Part shown: piece by piece, positions 37,493-46,320 of the stretch | Layout: every line of letters starts with the position of its first letter | Position numbering within the stretch: position 1 is the stretch's first letter | Assembly: GCF_005222485.1 (NCBI RefSeq) | Contig: NZ_CP029078.1 | Coordinates: 620,001-684,000 of the forward strand | Reading direction: 5' to 3' | DNA length: 64,000 nt | DNA from: Streptomyces griseoviridis | GTDB lineage: Bacteria > Actinomycetota > Actinomycetes > Streptomycetales > Streptomycetaceae | Position numbers and translations under genes: made by a program | Notes under the pieces: model-generated | What the model saw: only the letters and a program-made list of their open reading frames with translations | Told to the model about the DNA's origin: nothing | Database searches by the model: none

Positions 37493-38281
37493 GTGGACGC
37501 TGCCATCCGTCTTCAGGGCCATGAGTTCGAAATCGCCCTCGTCTGGCACCCGCTCTCCGGCCGCCAGGTCGCCTCCGCCTTCCATCTGGAGACCGGCCTC
37601 CTGTGCGTCCTGCTCTCCCGCCGCTCTTTCGCCGACATCGTCGTGGCCCGCGCCGGCATCACAGACCGCTTGGACCGGCATTCCCGCAGCAGTCCGGTCT
37701 ACCTCGACGTACCTCCGAAGCCTGAGCGGTGGTGCGGCATCACCAAGGACGAGCTCTTTCCCCGGTTTCAATACCGACTCCCCTTTCAGCAGGGAACTCG
37801 TCTTCGACGACGCTCTCGTCCGCGAGATCTCCGAACGCCAACTGCGCCGCCTGGCAGAGATCGACGGCTTCCACGAGGCCGCCGACCTGCGCGACATCAA
37901 CCACGTCGACCTGCTGTGGATCCAGCGGCGCGGCGCAGCACACCTGTACTACACCCAGCAACTCCCACCGCTGCGCGGCACCAGCGTCCGACTTGACCCC
38001 CGATCCCTGCTTCTGTGCACCCGCGGCTCAGTGCCGTACTTCCGGACCTACCCCGGCCTGTACGTCCCCGAGCCACTGCTGATCCGGCCGGCAACGCACG
38101 GCACAGATCTGCTGACCGCCGGAGCGCCAAGATCCTCGCCCTGACCAAGATGAACCGGAACAACGCCCAACTCGACGAACGTGCTCCCCTCACCCTGCGC
38201 ACCACCTATCGAGTCGGTTCCATCCCCAAACACGCCCCACTCAAGGCTCGCATCGCCACCCGCCGCGCCTATTACATGTAG
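37493..38281 (+). pseudogene. Decayed gene fragment with PIWI/Argonaute-like C-terminus
   Basis: The coding trace starts at GTG 37493 in one frame (GHEFEIALVWHPLSGRQVASAFHLE). Near 37790 it moves to a second frame (FDDALVREISERQLRRLAEI, then LLLCTRGSVPYFRTYPGLYVPEPLL), and near 38125 it returns to the first (ILALTKMNRNNAQLDERAPLTLR, ending TRRAYYM). The last two blocks match the extreme C-terminal region of long prokaryotic Argonautes (the TKMNWNNTQFD-like segment and terminal YYM). The family of the first 100 residues is unclear. N, PAZ and MID regions are absent and two frameshifts separate the parts, so no active Argonaute is made. Confidence 0.6.
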
Positions 38282-38322
38282 CGCTCAGGACGCTGACATC
38301 TGCAGCGCCACTTCACGCCGTC

Positions 38323-39138
38323 TCATTGAGGGGCACTCGCCGCCAAGTCGTTGAGGACAGCGTTGACCGTCGACCAGCACAGATCGGCCGTGTCGAAGTC
38401 TGCGCTGTGCTTGGCTCGCTTCTCTGCGAGAGGGTGGACCAGGTTGCGGTAGGTCCGGAGCAGCTCCGAGGCCATTTTCGCGTCCTGGTCGATCCACCCA
38501 TTGGTGTGCGCGTGCTGGACCAGATCCTGTAACCCGGTGGCGCGTAGCGGCTTGGGAAGGGGCACGCCTGCGGTCCTGACTTCGGCTGCGTGGACCAGGA
38601 CGCCTTCGAGGAGGCTGCCGAGCATGATGACCGCGGACGTGTAGGCGCCGTGTTCCTGGCAGATGTGCGCCTCATCGAGGCGCAGTTGAACTGCGCGGGC
38701 CAGATCTGAGTCGGACACGATATCGGTGATGGCTACTTTGAGTTCCACCCGCTGTAGGCGGGGTGGCTCGTCGGGGTCGTACTGCACGAGCACGGGCTGG
38801 CCGTTGCGGTAGTCGATGCGGCGACCTTCCAGCGCCATGACTTCCTGGAGGCGTTCGAGGACAGGGACGTACTCGCTGGCCTGTTGCTGATACTCCCGAC
38901 GGTCGGCCAGTCGCAGGACGACACGTTCTATGTCACCGGCATCGTCCTCCTTCCGTTCATGCAGGAGGTCCAGGATCCAGCGCTGCCGTGGACTGCCGTC
39001 GTGGTCGGGGACATCTTCCCAGCCGGCCCGCCGGAGGAAGAGCGCCAGCTCCCATCCACGCCGTCGTTTCATGCCGGGCTCATCTCCGCAGATCATGGCG
39101 GCGAGTTCGTCGAGTGTGCTGTCGTCGAAGTTCTCCAT
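38323..39138 (-). CDS. AbiJ-like N-terminal domain plus HEPN-like protein
   Basis: A 271-residue soluble protein. Residues about 7-60 (STLDELAAMICGDEPGMKRRRG, then FLRRAGW, DHDGSPRQRWILDLL) resemble the N-terminal domain of AbiJ-type abortive-infection proteins. The C-terminal part (about 150-268) is helical and has RNLVHP at 231-236, similar to the R-x(3-6)-H motif of HEPN ribonucleases. The ATG starts one base after the helicase stop codon (39140-39142), so it is the second gene of a coupled pair. I infer an RNase effector for the helicase. The domain match is by eye and moderately secure. Confidence 0.65.
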   Translation of the reverse strand: MENFDDSTLDELAAMICGDEPGMKRRRGWELALFLRRAGWEDVPDHDGSPRQRWILDLLHERKEDDAGDIERVVLRLADRREYQQQASEYVPVLERLQEVMALEGRRIDYRNGQPVLVQYDPDEPPRLQRVELKVAITDIVSDSDLARAVQLRLDEAHICQEHGAYTSAVIMLGSLLEGVLVHAAEVRTAGVPLPKPLRATGLQDLVQHAHTNGWIDQDAKMASELLRTYRNLVHPLAEKRAKHSADFDTADLCWSTVNAVLNDLAASAPQ

Positions 39139-39139
39139 G

Positions 39140-42100
39140 TCAGGCTGCCTCACTGTCGTCGTCGAGCTCGCCGTCGTAAGGGTCCAGGTCTTCGTCGTCG
39201 GGCTCGCCCTCGGCCAGTCCGGCCGGTGTCCATGCCGCATGAGGTTCGGTGTCATCCGAGAATCCGGCTGGCGTAGTGCGCGGGTGGATGCCCAGGTCGG
39301 TCAGGCGCTTCCACAAAGGGGCCAGGGCATCTTCCGGTGAGAGCGCGAATGCGCTGCTGCGTACGCGCCAGAATGTCCAGCCGGCGCGACGCAGTTCGCG
39401 CTCTCGCTCGGCGTCGTCGTGAATCTGCTGCCTAGTGGAGTGGTGGGGGCTTCCGTCGCATTCGACAGCGAGGCGCCCGTGGTCTCCGGTGACGACGAGG
39501 TCGATCCTTTTGCCGTTGACTTCCCACTGCGGCACCACGTCGTAGCCGCGTTCCTTGATGTGCAGGAAGACGCGTTGTTCGAAGAGCGAGTCGAAGGGTT
39601 TGCAGCGTTGGTCTGCGCTGACGTTGGTCGGCTGGTGGGCGTGGGTGTAGGGCGGGGGCGGGCTTTGCATGTAGGTGAGCAGAGAGTGTCGCAGGTCTTT
39701 GCTGCTGAGCTGGTCGGCGGTCATGGAGTGGAAGAGCCACATCTGGTCGCGGGCCCGGCTGGCGGCCACGTTGAAGCGTCGTTCGTGGTGGCGGCCGGTC
39801 GCGGCGATGACGTTGGCCCCGTCGACGACCATCGACAGCAGGATGACGTCGCGTTGGTCACCTTGGAATTCTTCGGGGGTGCCGATCCGGATGTTGTGGC
39901 GTTCTCGGGCGGGCATGTCGATGCGCTGGTCAACGAGATCTTGTACGAGCCGGGTCTGGGCGCCTTGGCGCAGGATGATGACGCCCATGCTGCGGTCGGC
40001 GTAGGCGGGGTCCTGAGTGAGGCGGTGGAGCTGGTCGGCGACAGCTTCTGCTTCTGGCCGGTTGATCAGCTTGTCCCTGCGTCCCTCGCAGTGACCCTCG
40101 GACACGTGAACCACTTTCAGCGGGGGAAGCCGGTCCGAGCCGTGCTGACGTAGCAGGACGAGCTGGTTGTCGGGGTAGAACTGCATCGAGGACCACTTGA
40201 TGATCTCGGGCATGCAGCGGAAGTGCTCGGTGAGGCGGATCACCTCGGTGAAGCGAGATGAGAGCAGTTCATACAGGTTGGACTTGGGGTCGAAGCCTTC
40301 GCGCTGCCAGGGTTCGAGCGCAGCCATGCGTTCGTCGAAGATCTGGGTGATCCGGTCGTGCTTGCTGCCGGTGTAGTAGGGCGCACACTGGCGGTCGTCT
40401 CCGACGACGATGATCCGCGGGGCGAGCCACAGCAGCAGCAGTCCGTTCAGACCGACCTGGCTTGCTTCGTCGACGATCACGACGTCGAAGGAGTCCGGTT
40501 CCGGGCTGATCGTTTCGGCTACCTGCCTCAGCGGCATGATCCACGCGGGTACCGCACCCTGGGCTGTTTGCATGGCTGAACGTGCGTGGCGTTGATGGCG
40601 TTTGCCGTACTCGGTTGTCCCCTGGCCGGCGTTGGCGATGGCGCTGGCGTAGGCAGCCAGGGCTTGCTTGTGCTTCGTGGTCATACGGCTAATGCAGTGG
40701 AAGGCCGCACGGTCACAGACGAGTTGTTCCACCAGATCATCGAGCCGGGCTTCGACCTGGGCCAGCTCCCCCTCCACCTGCCCTTCACGTCCAGGAAGCA
40801 GATACGTGTCAAGGAAATCTTGTGCCTGCCGCCATGCCCAGGCCTGGGGCAAGGCGGTGAACCGGGCGCGCCAGTGCGCCGTGTGGGGATCCGCAGCGAA
40901 TGCCTGTGCCAGCTCGGGGTGGGCTTCGCTCAGGCGCTGGAAGAGTTTGCCCGTCTCGCGCCGGTCCGCCTCGCGCTGGTACGCCGCTGCCAGTGCCTCC
41001 ACGGCCAGTGCGTAGGCCTGCGCGTCGCGGGCAGCTGCCGCATCAGCCGCGTGCTGGAGCTCCCCGACACTGTGTGATTGTGGCTGGGGAAGGCTGGCGA
41101 GGAGCTCGTCGAGCTGTCGGTCTACCGTCCTGACCTGCAGCAGCTGCCGGGCCCGTGCTGTGGCGTGGCGAATGTCCTGCCATTGGCCAGGCGTGGTGAC
41201 CGATGCCGGGATGCCGCTGGCCAGCAGGGTTGAGTGGACTTGGCGGATGACCTCAACACACGTGTCGACGGCCTGCAAGACAGCTGCTCTGTCCAGGAGT
41301 TCGGATACCAGCAACTCGGCCGTGTCCTGTCCGACGGTCGATCCGACGCCTGACCATCGGCCGCGCAGTGTACGGGCATGGGCGCGCATTTCCAGATGGC
41401 GAACCACCGCGGCGATCCGCTCTCGGCCGTCGGGAGCCGTGCCTTCGACACGGCACTGTTCCAGCAGGACACGGGCTTGTTTGAGAACGGCCGGCCGTGG
41501 CCAGCGCTTGTTCAACTGCCCGCCTTGCAGGACGTATTGCTCCACCTTGCGGCCGCTGATCAGGAGCTCTTTCTCCTCGCTTTCGGAAAGCTGCGGTATT
41601 TCCACCTCGAGGAAGGAGGCGGCCGCTACCTCCTGCTGGGTCTGCTGGGCACGCCGTGAGGCGTTTCGGACGCTGTCCCACATTTGCTGCCATCGGCGTG
41701 CGATGCCGTCTTGAAGTGCACGAGTGGACCACATCTCTTCGTGCCATGACGCAGGATCCGCGGACAGGCCCACACTCTGCAGGGCCTGTTGGGCTTGGTC
41801 GAGCAGCGTTTCCAGCACCGTGAGTTCCGCGTCGCCGTGGTCGGCCAGCGTCTGGGCCAGTGGCGTGAAGGGCTCCCGGCCGAGAGCTTCCTCAGCCGCT
41901 TCCAGTTCCCTGAGGCGGGCGGCGACATCTGTGGGGTTCGGCAGGGTGGCGGGATCGGGGCAATGATGGATGTGCGCGTCGAGGATTCCCGGACCGTGCA
42001 TGGTAACCAACAGCCACAACCGCTGAGCCTCATCCGTGGTCAAAGGCGGCAGCGGCTCCGGCTGCGCGGGCAGGGACGGCAGCCACTGATATTCAGCTGT

Positions 42101-43717
42101 GCCGCGCTCGACTGCCTGCACAATCTCGTCTAGCCGGCCACGGTATCCCGGCGCGATCTCAGAGTGCTCGTACCACTCGACTTCTCGCACCGCCCGCAGG
42201 CGCTCCCGCAACTTTGCCTGTTCCGCCATGAGTTGGTGCCGCTGGGTCTGCTGATCCTCAATACGCTGCTGCAGTCTGTCGGGATTCGTGGTCGCGCTCA
42301 GGTGGGCCAGAGCACCGAGCGACTGGCGCAGATCGGTACTGCCGCCCTGCCAATGGTCGCGCTGGATGACGCACATGCTGCGCAGCTTGGCGGGCAGCTG
42401 GTCCCGTAGCACCTTCAAGGCCTGGCCCTTTTCACTGGTGACCAGAACTCGCTTCCCATCCGCGAGGAGAGCTGCGATCAGGTTGCTGATCGTGTGGGTC
42501 TTTCCGGTCCCAGGCGGTCCCTGGACGACCACACTGGTGTCGTGCTGCAGCCTGTCCAGGACATCCATCTGGGCCGCATTCGTAACCATCGGGAACAACG
42601 GTTCCGGGCCCAGCGCCGGAGGGACGAAGCCGCTCCTGCTCCGCCAGGCCATACGCTCTTCCGGTTCGAGGTCGTACAGCAGCTGCGCCAGCCCCAGAGG
42701 AGCTTGTGTTTCGGGACGTTTCAAGGCTCGGGCGATGCCTTCGAAGAAGCCCAGCACCGAGCGCTGGCCGTGTTCGCGGAGGATGAGCGCCGGCGCGTGA
42801 TGCAGCGAGCGCGTTCGCGGATCCGCAGTGAGGTCAGGATGCTCCCTCCCGGAATCGAACGGAAGCGTTCGTTCGACTCCGAAGGCTCGCTGTGACCACG
42901 AGCGCAAGGCCTCCGTCGCCCGGTCCGACAACGGGTGGAAGGCAACGTCATCGACATCGGAGCGCACGACCCCCAGCAACTCTGAGGTGTAGCCATCGGA
43001 CTCGCTGAGGAACTCCGTGTCTTCCAGACGGCCGGACAACCCCGGCACCAAGGACACCGTGATGTTGACCGAATTCGCATCAACCGTGAGCGTGACGGGG
43101 GCCGTGACGATGTGCCTGCGCACCCGAGCCGAAACGCGCTCGGCCCCCAGTTGCAAGAGTCCTACCGCCAAGACGACTTCGAACGTGTCACCGTCCTGCT
43201 GGATCTTCTTGGCCATCCGGTATAGCTGCTGATGCAGACGACGCTGCGGCTCGGCCGCCAGCTCTTCCTGCGCCCACCGCCTCCATCGCCCGGCCCAGGC
43301 ATCGTAGGCCTTGCGCACCTCCGACGTATCGATGTCCAACGCCTTTGGAATCTCGCTCTCGGCAGCGGGGACTTCGGCTTGTTCGCCATCGGTCGACGTG
43401 TCGTCGATCAGCTGGGGAGGCTCCATAGCAGCAGTGGCAGCGGCCTCGACCGACACGCGGCCGTGCAGGATCGCAGGCAGCCGTGGTGCTTCCAGAGGCG
43501 GACAGTGCTTGACCACCATGATCCGGGAGTCCGCGTCCTTGGAACGGCGGACGAGCCCTGCGGGAACGTCCCCGAACCACACCGCCTCTGAATACTTGGC
43601 ACAGTTCCTGACGGGCCGGTAGGCGCCTCGCACCAGTTCCTGCAGACAGTCGACCAACACACGAGTGTCACGGATGGCCTTGGGGTCACTGCCATCGCGT
43701 ACTGCCGGGCGGGCCAT
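39140..43717 (-). CDS. SF1 helicase with C-terminal PD-(D/E)XK nuclease (MTES_1575/Vsr-like)
   Basis: A 1525-residue DNA2/NAM7-type superfamily 1 helicase. Walker A GPPGTGKT is at 400-407, after a 390-residue N-terminal region of unknown fold. A long helical insertion follows. Walker B VVIVDEASQVG, the motif III-like VVGDDRQCAPYYTG, EHFRCMPEI, and the C-terminal motifs GTPEEFQGDQRDVILLSMV and NVAASRARDQMWLF complete the motor. The final domain (from about residue 1375) has FEQRV, RIDLVV and VECDG (Glu1380, Asp1406, Glu1419), the MTES_1575/Vsr-like nuclease arrangement, then an acidic tail. The ATG at 43717 has GGGGGAT upstream. Together with the adjacent HEPN-like gene it looks like an anti-phage or anti-plasmid module. 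Confidence 0.85.
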   Translation of the reverse strand: MARPAVRDGSDPKAIRDTRVLVDCLQELVRGAYRPVRNCAKYSEAVWFGDVPAGLVRRSKDADSRIMVVKHCPPLEAPRLPAILHGRVSVEAAATAAMEPPQLIDDTSTDGEQAEVPAAESEIPKALDIDTSEVRKAYDAWAGRWRRWAQEELAAEPQRRLHQQLYRMAKKIQQDGDTFEVVLAVGLLQLGAERVSARVRRHIVTAPVTLTVDANSVNITVSLVPGLSGRLEDTEFLSESDGYTSELLGVVRSDVDDVAFHPLSDRATEALRSWSQRAFGVERTLPFDSGREHPDLTADPRTRSLHHAPALILREHGQRSVLGFFEGIARALKRPETQAPLGLAQLLYDLEPEERMAWRSRSGFVPPALGPEPLFPMVTNAAQMDVLDRLQHDTSVVVQGPPGTGKTHTISNLIAALLADGKRVLVTSEKGQALKVLRDQLPAKLRSMCVIQRDHWQGGSTDLRQSLGALAHLSATTNPDRLQQRIEDQQTQRHQLMAEQAKLRERLRAVREVEWYEHSEIAPGYRGRLDEIVQAVERGTAEYQWLPSLPAQPEPLPPLTTDEAQRLWLLVTMHGPGILDAHIHHCPDPATLPNPTDVAARLRELEAAEEALGREPFTPLAQTLADHGDAELTVLETLLDQAQQALQSVGLSADPASWHEEMWSTRALQDGIARRWQQMWDSVRNASRRAQQTQQEVAAASFLEVEIPQLSESEEKELLISGRKVEQYVLQGGQLNKRWPRPAVLKQARVLLEQCRVEGTAPDGRERIAAVVRHLEMRAHARTLRGRWSGVGSTVGQDTAELLVSELLDRAAVLQAVDTCVEVIRQVHSTLLASGIPASVTTPGQWQDIRHATARARQLLQVRTVDRQLDELLASLPQPQSHSVGELQHAADAAAARDAQAYALAVEALAAAYQREADRRETGKLFQRLSEAHPELAQAFAADPHTAHWRARFTALPQAWAWRQAQDFLDTYLLPGREGQVEGELAQVEARLDDLVEQLVCDRAAFHCISRMTTKHKQALAAYASAIANAGQGTTEYGKRHQRHARSAMQTAQGAVPAWIMPLRQVAETISPEPDSFDVVIVDEASQVGLNGLLLLWLAPRIIVVGDDRQCAPYYTGSKHDRITQIFDERMAALEPWQREGFDPKSNLYELLSSRFTEVIRLTEHFRCMPEIIKWSSMQFYPDNQLVLLRQHGSDRLPPLKVVHVSEGHCEGRRDKLINRPEAEAVADQLHRLTQDPAYADRSMGVIILRQGAQTRLVQDLVDQRIDMPARERHNIRIGTPEEFQGDQRDVILLSMVVDGANVIAATGRHHERRFNVAASRARDQMWLFHSMTADQLSSKDLRHSLLTYMQSPPPPYTHAHQPTNVSADQRCKPFDSLFEQRVFLHIKERGYDVVPQWEVNGKRIDLVVTGDHGRLAVECDGSPHHSTRQQIHDDAERERELRRAGWTFWRVRSSAFALSPEDALAPLWKRLTDLGIHPRTTPAGFSDDTEPHAAWTPAGLAEGEPDDEDLDPYDGELDDDSEAA

Positions 43718-43991
43718 TCCATCCCCCAAACGCCTGCCACCGTGGCAAGCCTTTCAGGCTCCATGACCGACATGAGTCAGGCAATAGGCAGGTCTCAGCA
43801 AAGGCTACTTCTCGACACTCAGCGCCTTCCTGCACGAACGCTCCTCTTGGCCGGTGGAGCCGACCGATGTCGTTGCTCGGACAGCCGACTCTTTTGACGT
43901 CCTTACCTCGGGGGTGCCCTCCGCCTCCACGTCGTCGGTGTAGGCGCCGGACTGCGGGGCGGCCTTGCCAGGCGCCGCTGCTTCCTGCTGT

Positions 43992-44165
43992 CTACCGAGC
44001 GCGGTGGGTCAGCACGGTCCGCGCCGCGGTGGCTTTGTCCTTCTCGTCGGTGAGGGCGAAGAGACTCATCAGTGTGCTGGCGGCGGCGATGTGGCCCACC
44101 TGGTCGATGAGGGCGCCGTAGTACTGGGTGAGCGCGGCCTGCAGCGCGGCCTCGGTATCGGCTAC
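43992..44165 (-). pseudogene. C-terminal fragment of an unknown protein
   Basis: The leftward frame reads DTEAALQAALTQYYGALIDQVG, then HIAAASTLMSLF, then KATAARTVLTHRAR and a stop. It looks like a genuine helical C-terminus. Upstream of about 44165 the same frame becomes antisense to the TniB fragment, so the gene is cut at the junction. The family is not recognised. The roughly 270 bp between the helicase start and this stop hold no gene I can support. Confidence 0.4.
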
Positions 44166-44189
44166 GTCCTCCCTGCCGGCGTGCTGTTC

Positions 44190-44516
44190 CACTCCTTCGA
44201 GGGCATGCTGACCACGGGCGGCATGCCCGAGTACCTGTTCCGCCGCACTCACGGCATCGTCGGCCTGCTTCGACGGCTGGTCGAGGACGGTTGCACGGAG
44301 GCGATCACCAGTGGCGAGGAGCGGCTGACACCCGAGCTTCTGGCCCGCACCTCGATCCGCCTGGGCAATCTCGCCGATCTCGACCCCGAGGCGGGCGAGG
44401 TCCCCGAGATCCCGCTGAACGTCAAGCCGCCACAGCAGTCGCGGAAGAAGCCGGGAAGGAGGCCGCGCAACACGGTCTTCGACGACCAGGGCGACAGGCC
44501 GGCCGCCGATGGCTGA
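44190..44516 (+). pseudogene. tniB: C-terminal fragment of a TniB-like (TnsC) AAA ATPase
   Basis: The frame reads FHSFEGMLTTGGMPEYLFRRTHG, then IVGLLRRLVEDGCTEAITSGEERLTPELL, and ends RRPRNTVFDDQGDRPAADG. This matches the C-terminal region of actinobacterial TniB/TnsC ATPases (the RRTxGIVGxLRRLIEDGC block). The nucleotide-binding N-terminal two-thirds are missing; sequence before about 44170 belongs to another gene on the opposite strand. The stop overlaps the tniQ start by 8 bp, the normal tniB-tniQ arrangement, so the truncation came later. Confidence 0.7.
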
Positions 44517-46320
44517 ACTCCACAGCCACGACCGACCGCTGGCCCGGAGCCTTGATCCTCTGCCCGGCGAGTCCCTCGGCGGCTACCTGCTGCGGCTCGC
44601 TCACCGTCTCCGGCTCTCACCGATTCGCCTGGCCCGGCTGACCGGTCGCACCAGGCCCTCGACAACCCAACTTGGCCGCAGGCTCCTGCTGGACCTCGAC
44701 ACCCGCGCCTTCGCGCACACCGCCCGGCTGAGCGAGGAGGAAGCAACTGCTCTGACGCTTGTTCCCTGGTCAGACCGCTACCCGCCAATTGCGCGCCTGC
44801 GACCCGGTTCCGGAGCGCAGGTGTCGCGCGACGACTGGTTGTTCAACGACCATCCTCGCTACTGTCCGAGATGCCTTGCAGGCGACGGCACCGCCGTCCA
44901 GCAACAGCACGGAGGCCCGTGGAAGAAGGCGTGGCATCTGCCCGTCGCCTTCGCATGCCCGGTCCACCAGGTATTTCTGCAGGACGACTGCCCTCGAAGC
45001 CACTGGATCAATCGAGCGGTCACGCTCCTCGTCGGCCAGCCTGCGGACGCGGCCCTGCACCCGGCGCAGTGCCGACATCCAGTCCAACGCGCCGGTCCGG
45101 GCCGGAAAGGACCCTCTTGCGGGACCCGACTGGACCAGCTCAGGAGCACCAGTTCTGCCCGACCGAGTATGAACATGCTCAGGACGCAGCAGCGACTCCT
45201 CGACTTCCTCGAACCCCACCAGGCCGCAGCAGACGCCGCGTCAGGTTTTACCGATCTTCGGGTGGTCACCGCCGCTCTCTGCGTGTCCTGGCCTCTCGGT
45301 CGGGACCACATCGAGCCTGATTCCCAGGATTCGGTGGGCAAGCACATCAAGGCCCTTGGCGGAGGCACCCGCCCGGTTCGCGACAGACCCCCAAGCGACC
45401 CCGTTGCGGCGGCCGGATTGCTGACGGCGGCCGTCCGCTTGCTCGATGATCCTGATCTCCACGAACTCGTCGACCACGCCCGAGCCGCCCGCCCAGGCAG
45501 CGCGAGCAGAGCCCCATGGGTCCACGTCTTCGAACGGCATCACTCCTCATGCTCGGATAGGTTGCGACAAGCGATAGCACCCCTGACCCGCACATACCGG
45601 CGCACCGGCCCGCGCGGAGCCAGAATCCCAGAACGACAGGGCGGTTACCGCCCTGAACACATTCCCGCGTTCTTGGAGGAACGCTGGTATCAGGAGCGTC
45701 TCGCACCGCTCCAGAGATCGACGCGGAAGCGAAGTCCGTACGCCGTCTCGCAGCCGTCCTCCTTGTCCAACAGGCTTCTGGCAGGGCGCAGGGTGACGCC
45801 GCAGACTTCCTCGGCATCAACCCTGCCGGAGGCCAGTTCGTGGCCACGGGCACGCTCCTGCGGTGGCTCAGAGATGGGCAGGATGCCTTCAACGCCGCTC
45901 TGCACGACCTGGCCGAAGGAGCTCGACCGCGCGACAGACCCCACCAACTACCAGCGCCGGCGCGAGGTGCTGCGAAGCTGGTCCCTGTCATCCGAGATCT
46001 GGAACGAGATCATCACCAGGCTTAGGCCCGTCCCAGGGCCCGTTCGCCCCAACCTGGACGACCGAGTACGCCAGGAAGCGTCCGCGTTCGTCTGGGCCTA
46101 TGTCACCGGCGGCGAGCCGCTCTTCGCGCCGCGGCACGTCGAAGCCGAACAGCCCCCGGAGGTTCGCCCAGTCTGGCGGGAGCGCCGGGCGGACACCTGG
46201 TTCCAGCTCTCCCGTCCCGACGCTCTGAACCACTACACGGCCCTGCGCAGGCTCCTCTGTCAGCATGGCGATGCCCTTATCGAGAAGATCGAACCGGGCA
46301 CCAGCATGCCCATTCGCTAG
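44509..46320 (+). CDS. tniQ: TniQ family transposition target-selection protein, frame-disrupted in the middle
   Basis: A 603-codon open frame. The N-terminus RSLDPLPGESLGGYLLRLAHRL and zinc-binding CPRC (119-122) with CPVH (150-153) are typical of TniQ/TnsD, which choose the insertion target together with TniB. Residues about 402-470 are noise in the annotated frame (RSTRKRSPYAVSQPSSLSNR), but between 45713 and 45918 another frame encodes sensible sequence (SVRRLAAVLLVQQASGRAQG, then DFLGINPAGGQFVATGTLL). One base seems lost near 45712 and one G gained near 45918, so the frame is restored at ELDRATDPTNYQRR. The product would carry about 68 wrong residues and is probably defective, unless these are assembly errors. 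Confidence 0.8.
   Translation: MAELHSHDRPLARSLDPLPGESLGGYLLRLAHRLRLSPIRLARLTGRTRPSTTQLGRRLLLDLDTRAFAHTARLSEEEATALTLVPWSDRYPPIARLRPGSGAQVSRDDWLFNDHPRYCPRCLAGDGTAVQQQHGGPWKKAWHLPVAFACPVHQVFLQDDCPRSHWINRAVTLLVGQPADAALHPAQCRHPVQRAGPGRKGPSCGTRLDQLRSTSSARPSMNMLRTQQRLLDFLEPHQAAADAASGFTDLRVVTAALCVSWPLGRDHIEPDSQDSVGKHIKALGGGTRPVRDRPPSDPVAAAGLLTAAVRLLDDPDLHELVDHARAARPGSASRAPWVHVFERHHSSCSDRLRQAIAPLTRTYRRTGPRGARIPERQGGYRPEHIPAFLEERWYQERLAPLQRSTRKRSPYAVSQPSSLSNRLLAGRRVTPQTSSASTLPEASSWPRARSCGGSEMGRMPSTPLCTTWPKELDRATDPTNYQRRREVLRSWSLSSEIWNEIITRLRPVPGPVRPNLDDRVRQEASAFVWAYVTGGEPLFAPRHVEAEQPPEVRPVWRERRADTWFQLSRPDALNHYTALRRLLCQHGDALIEKIEPGTSMPIR

Noticed and set aside
43867..44121. 84-residue plus-strand ORF (MSLLGQPTLL...)
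   Set aside because: Arg/Pro-rich, no motif, and antisense to a better frame; treated as noise.
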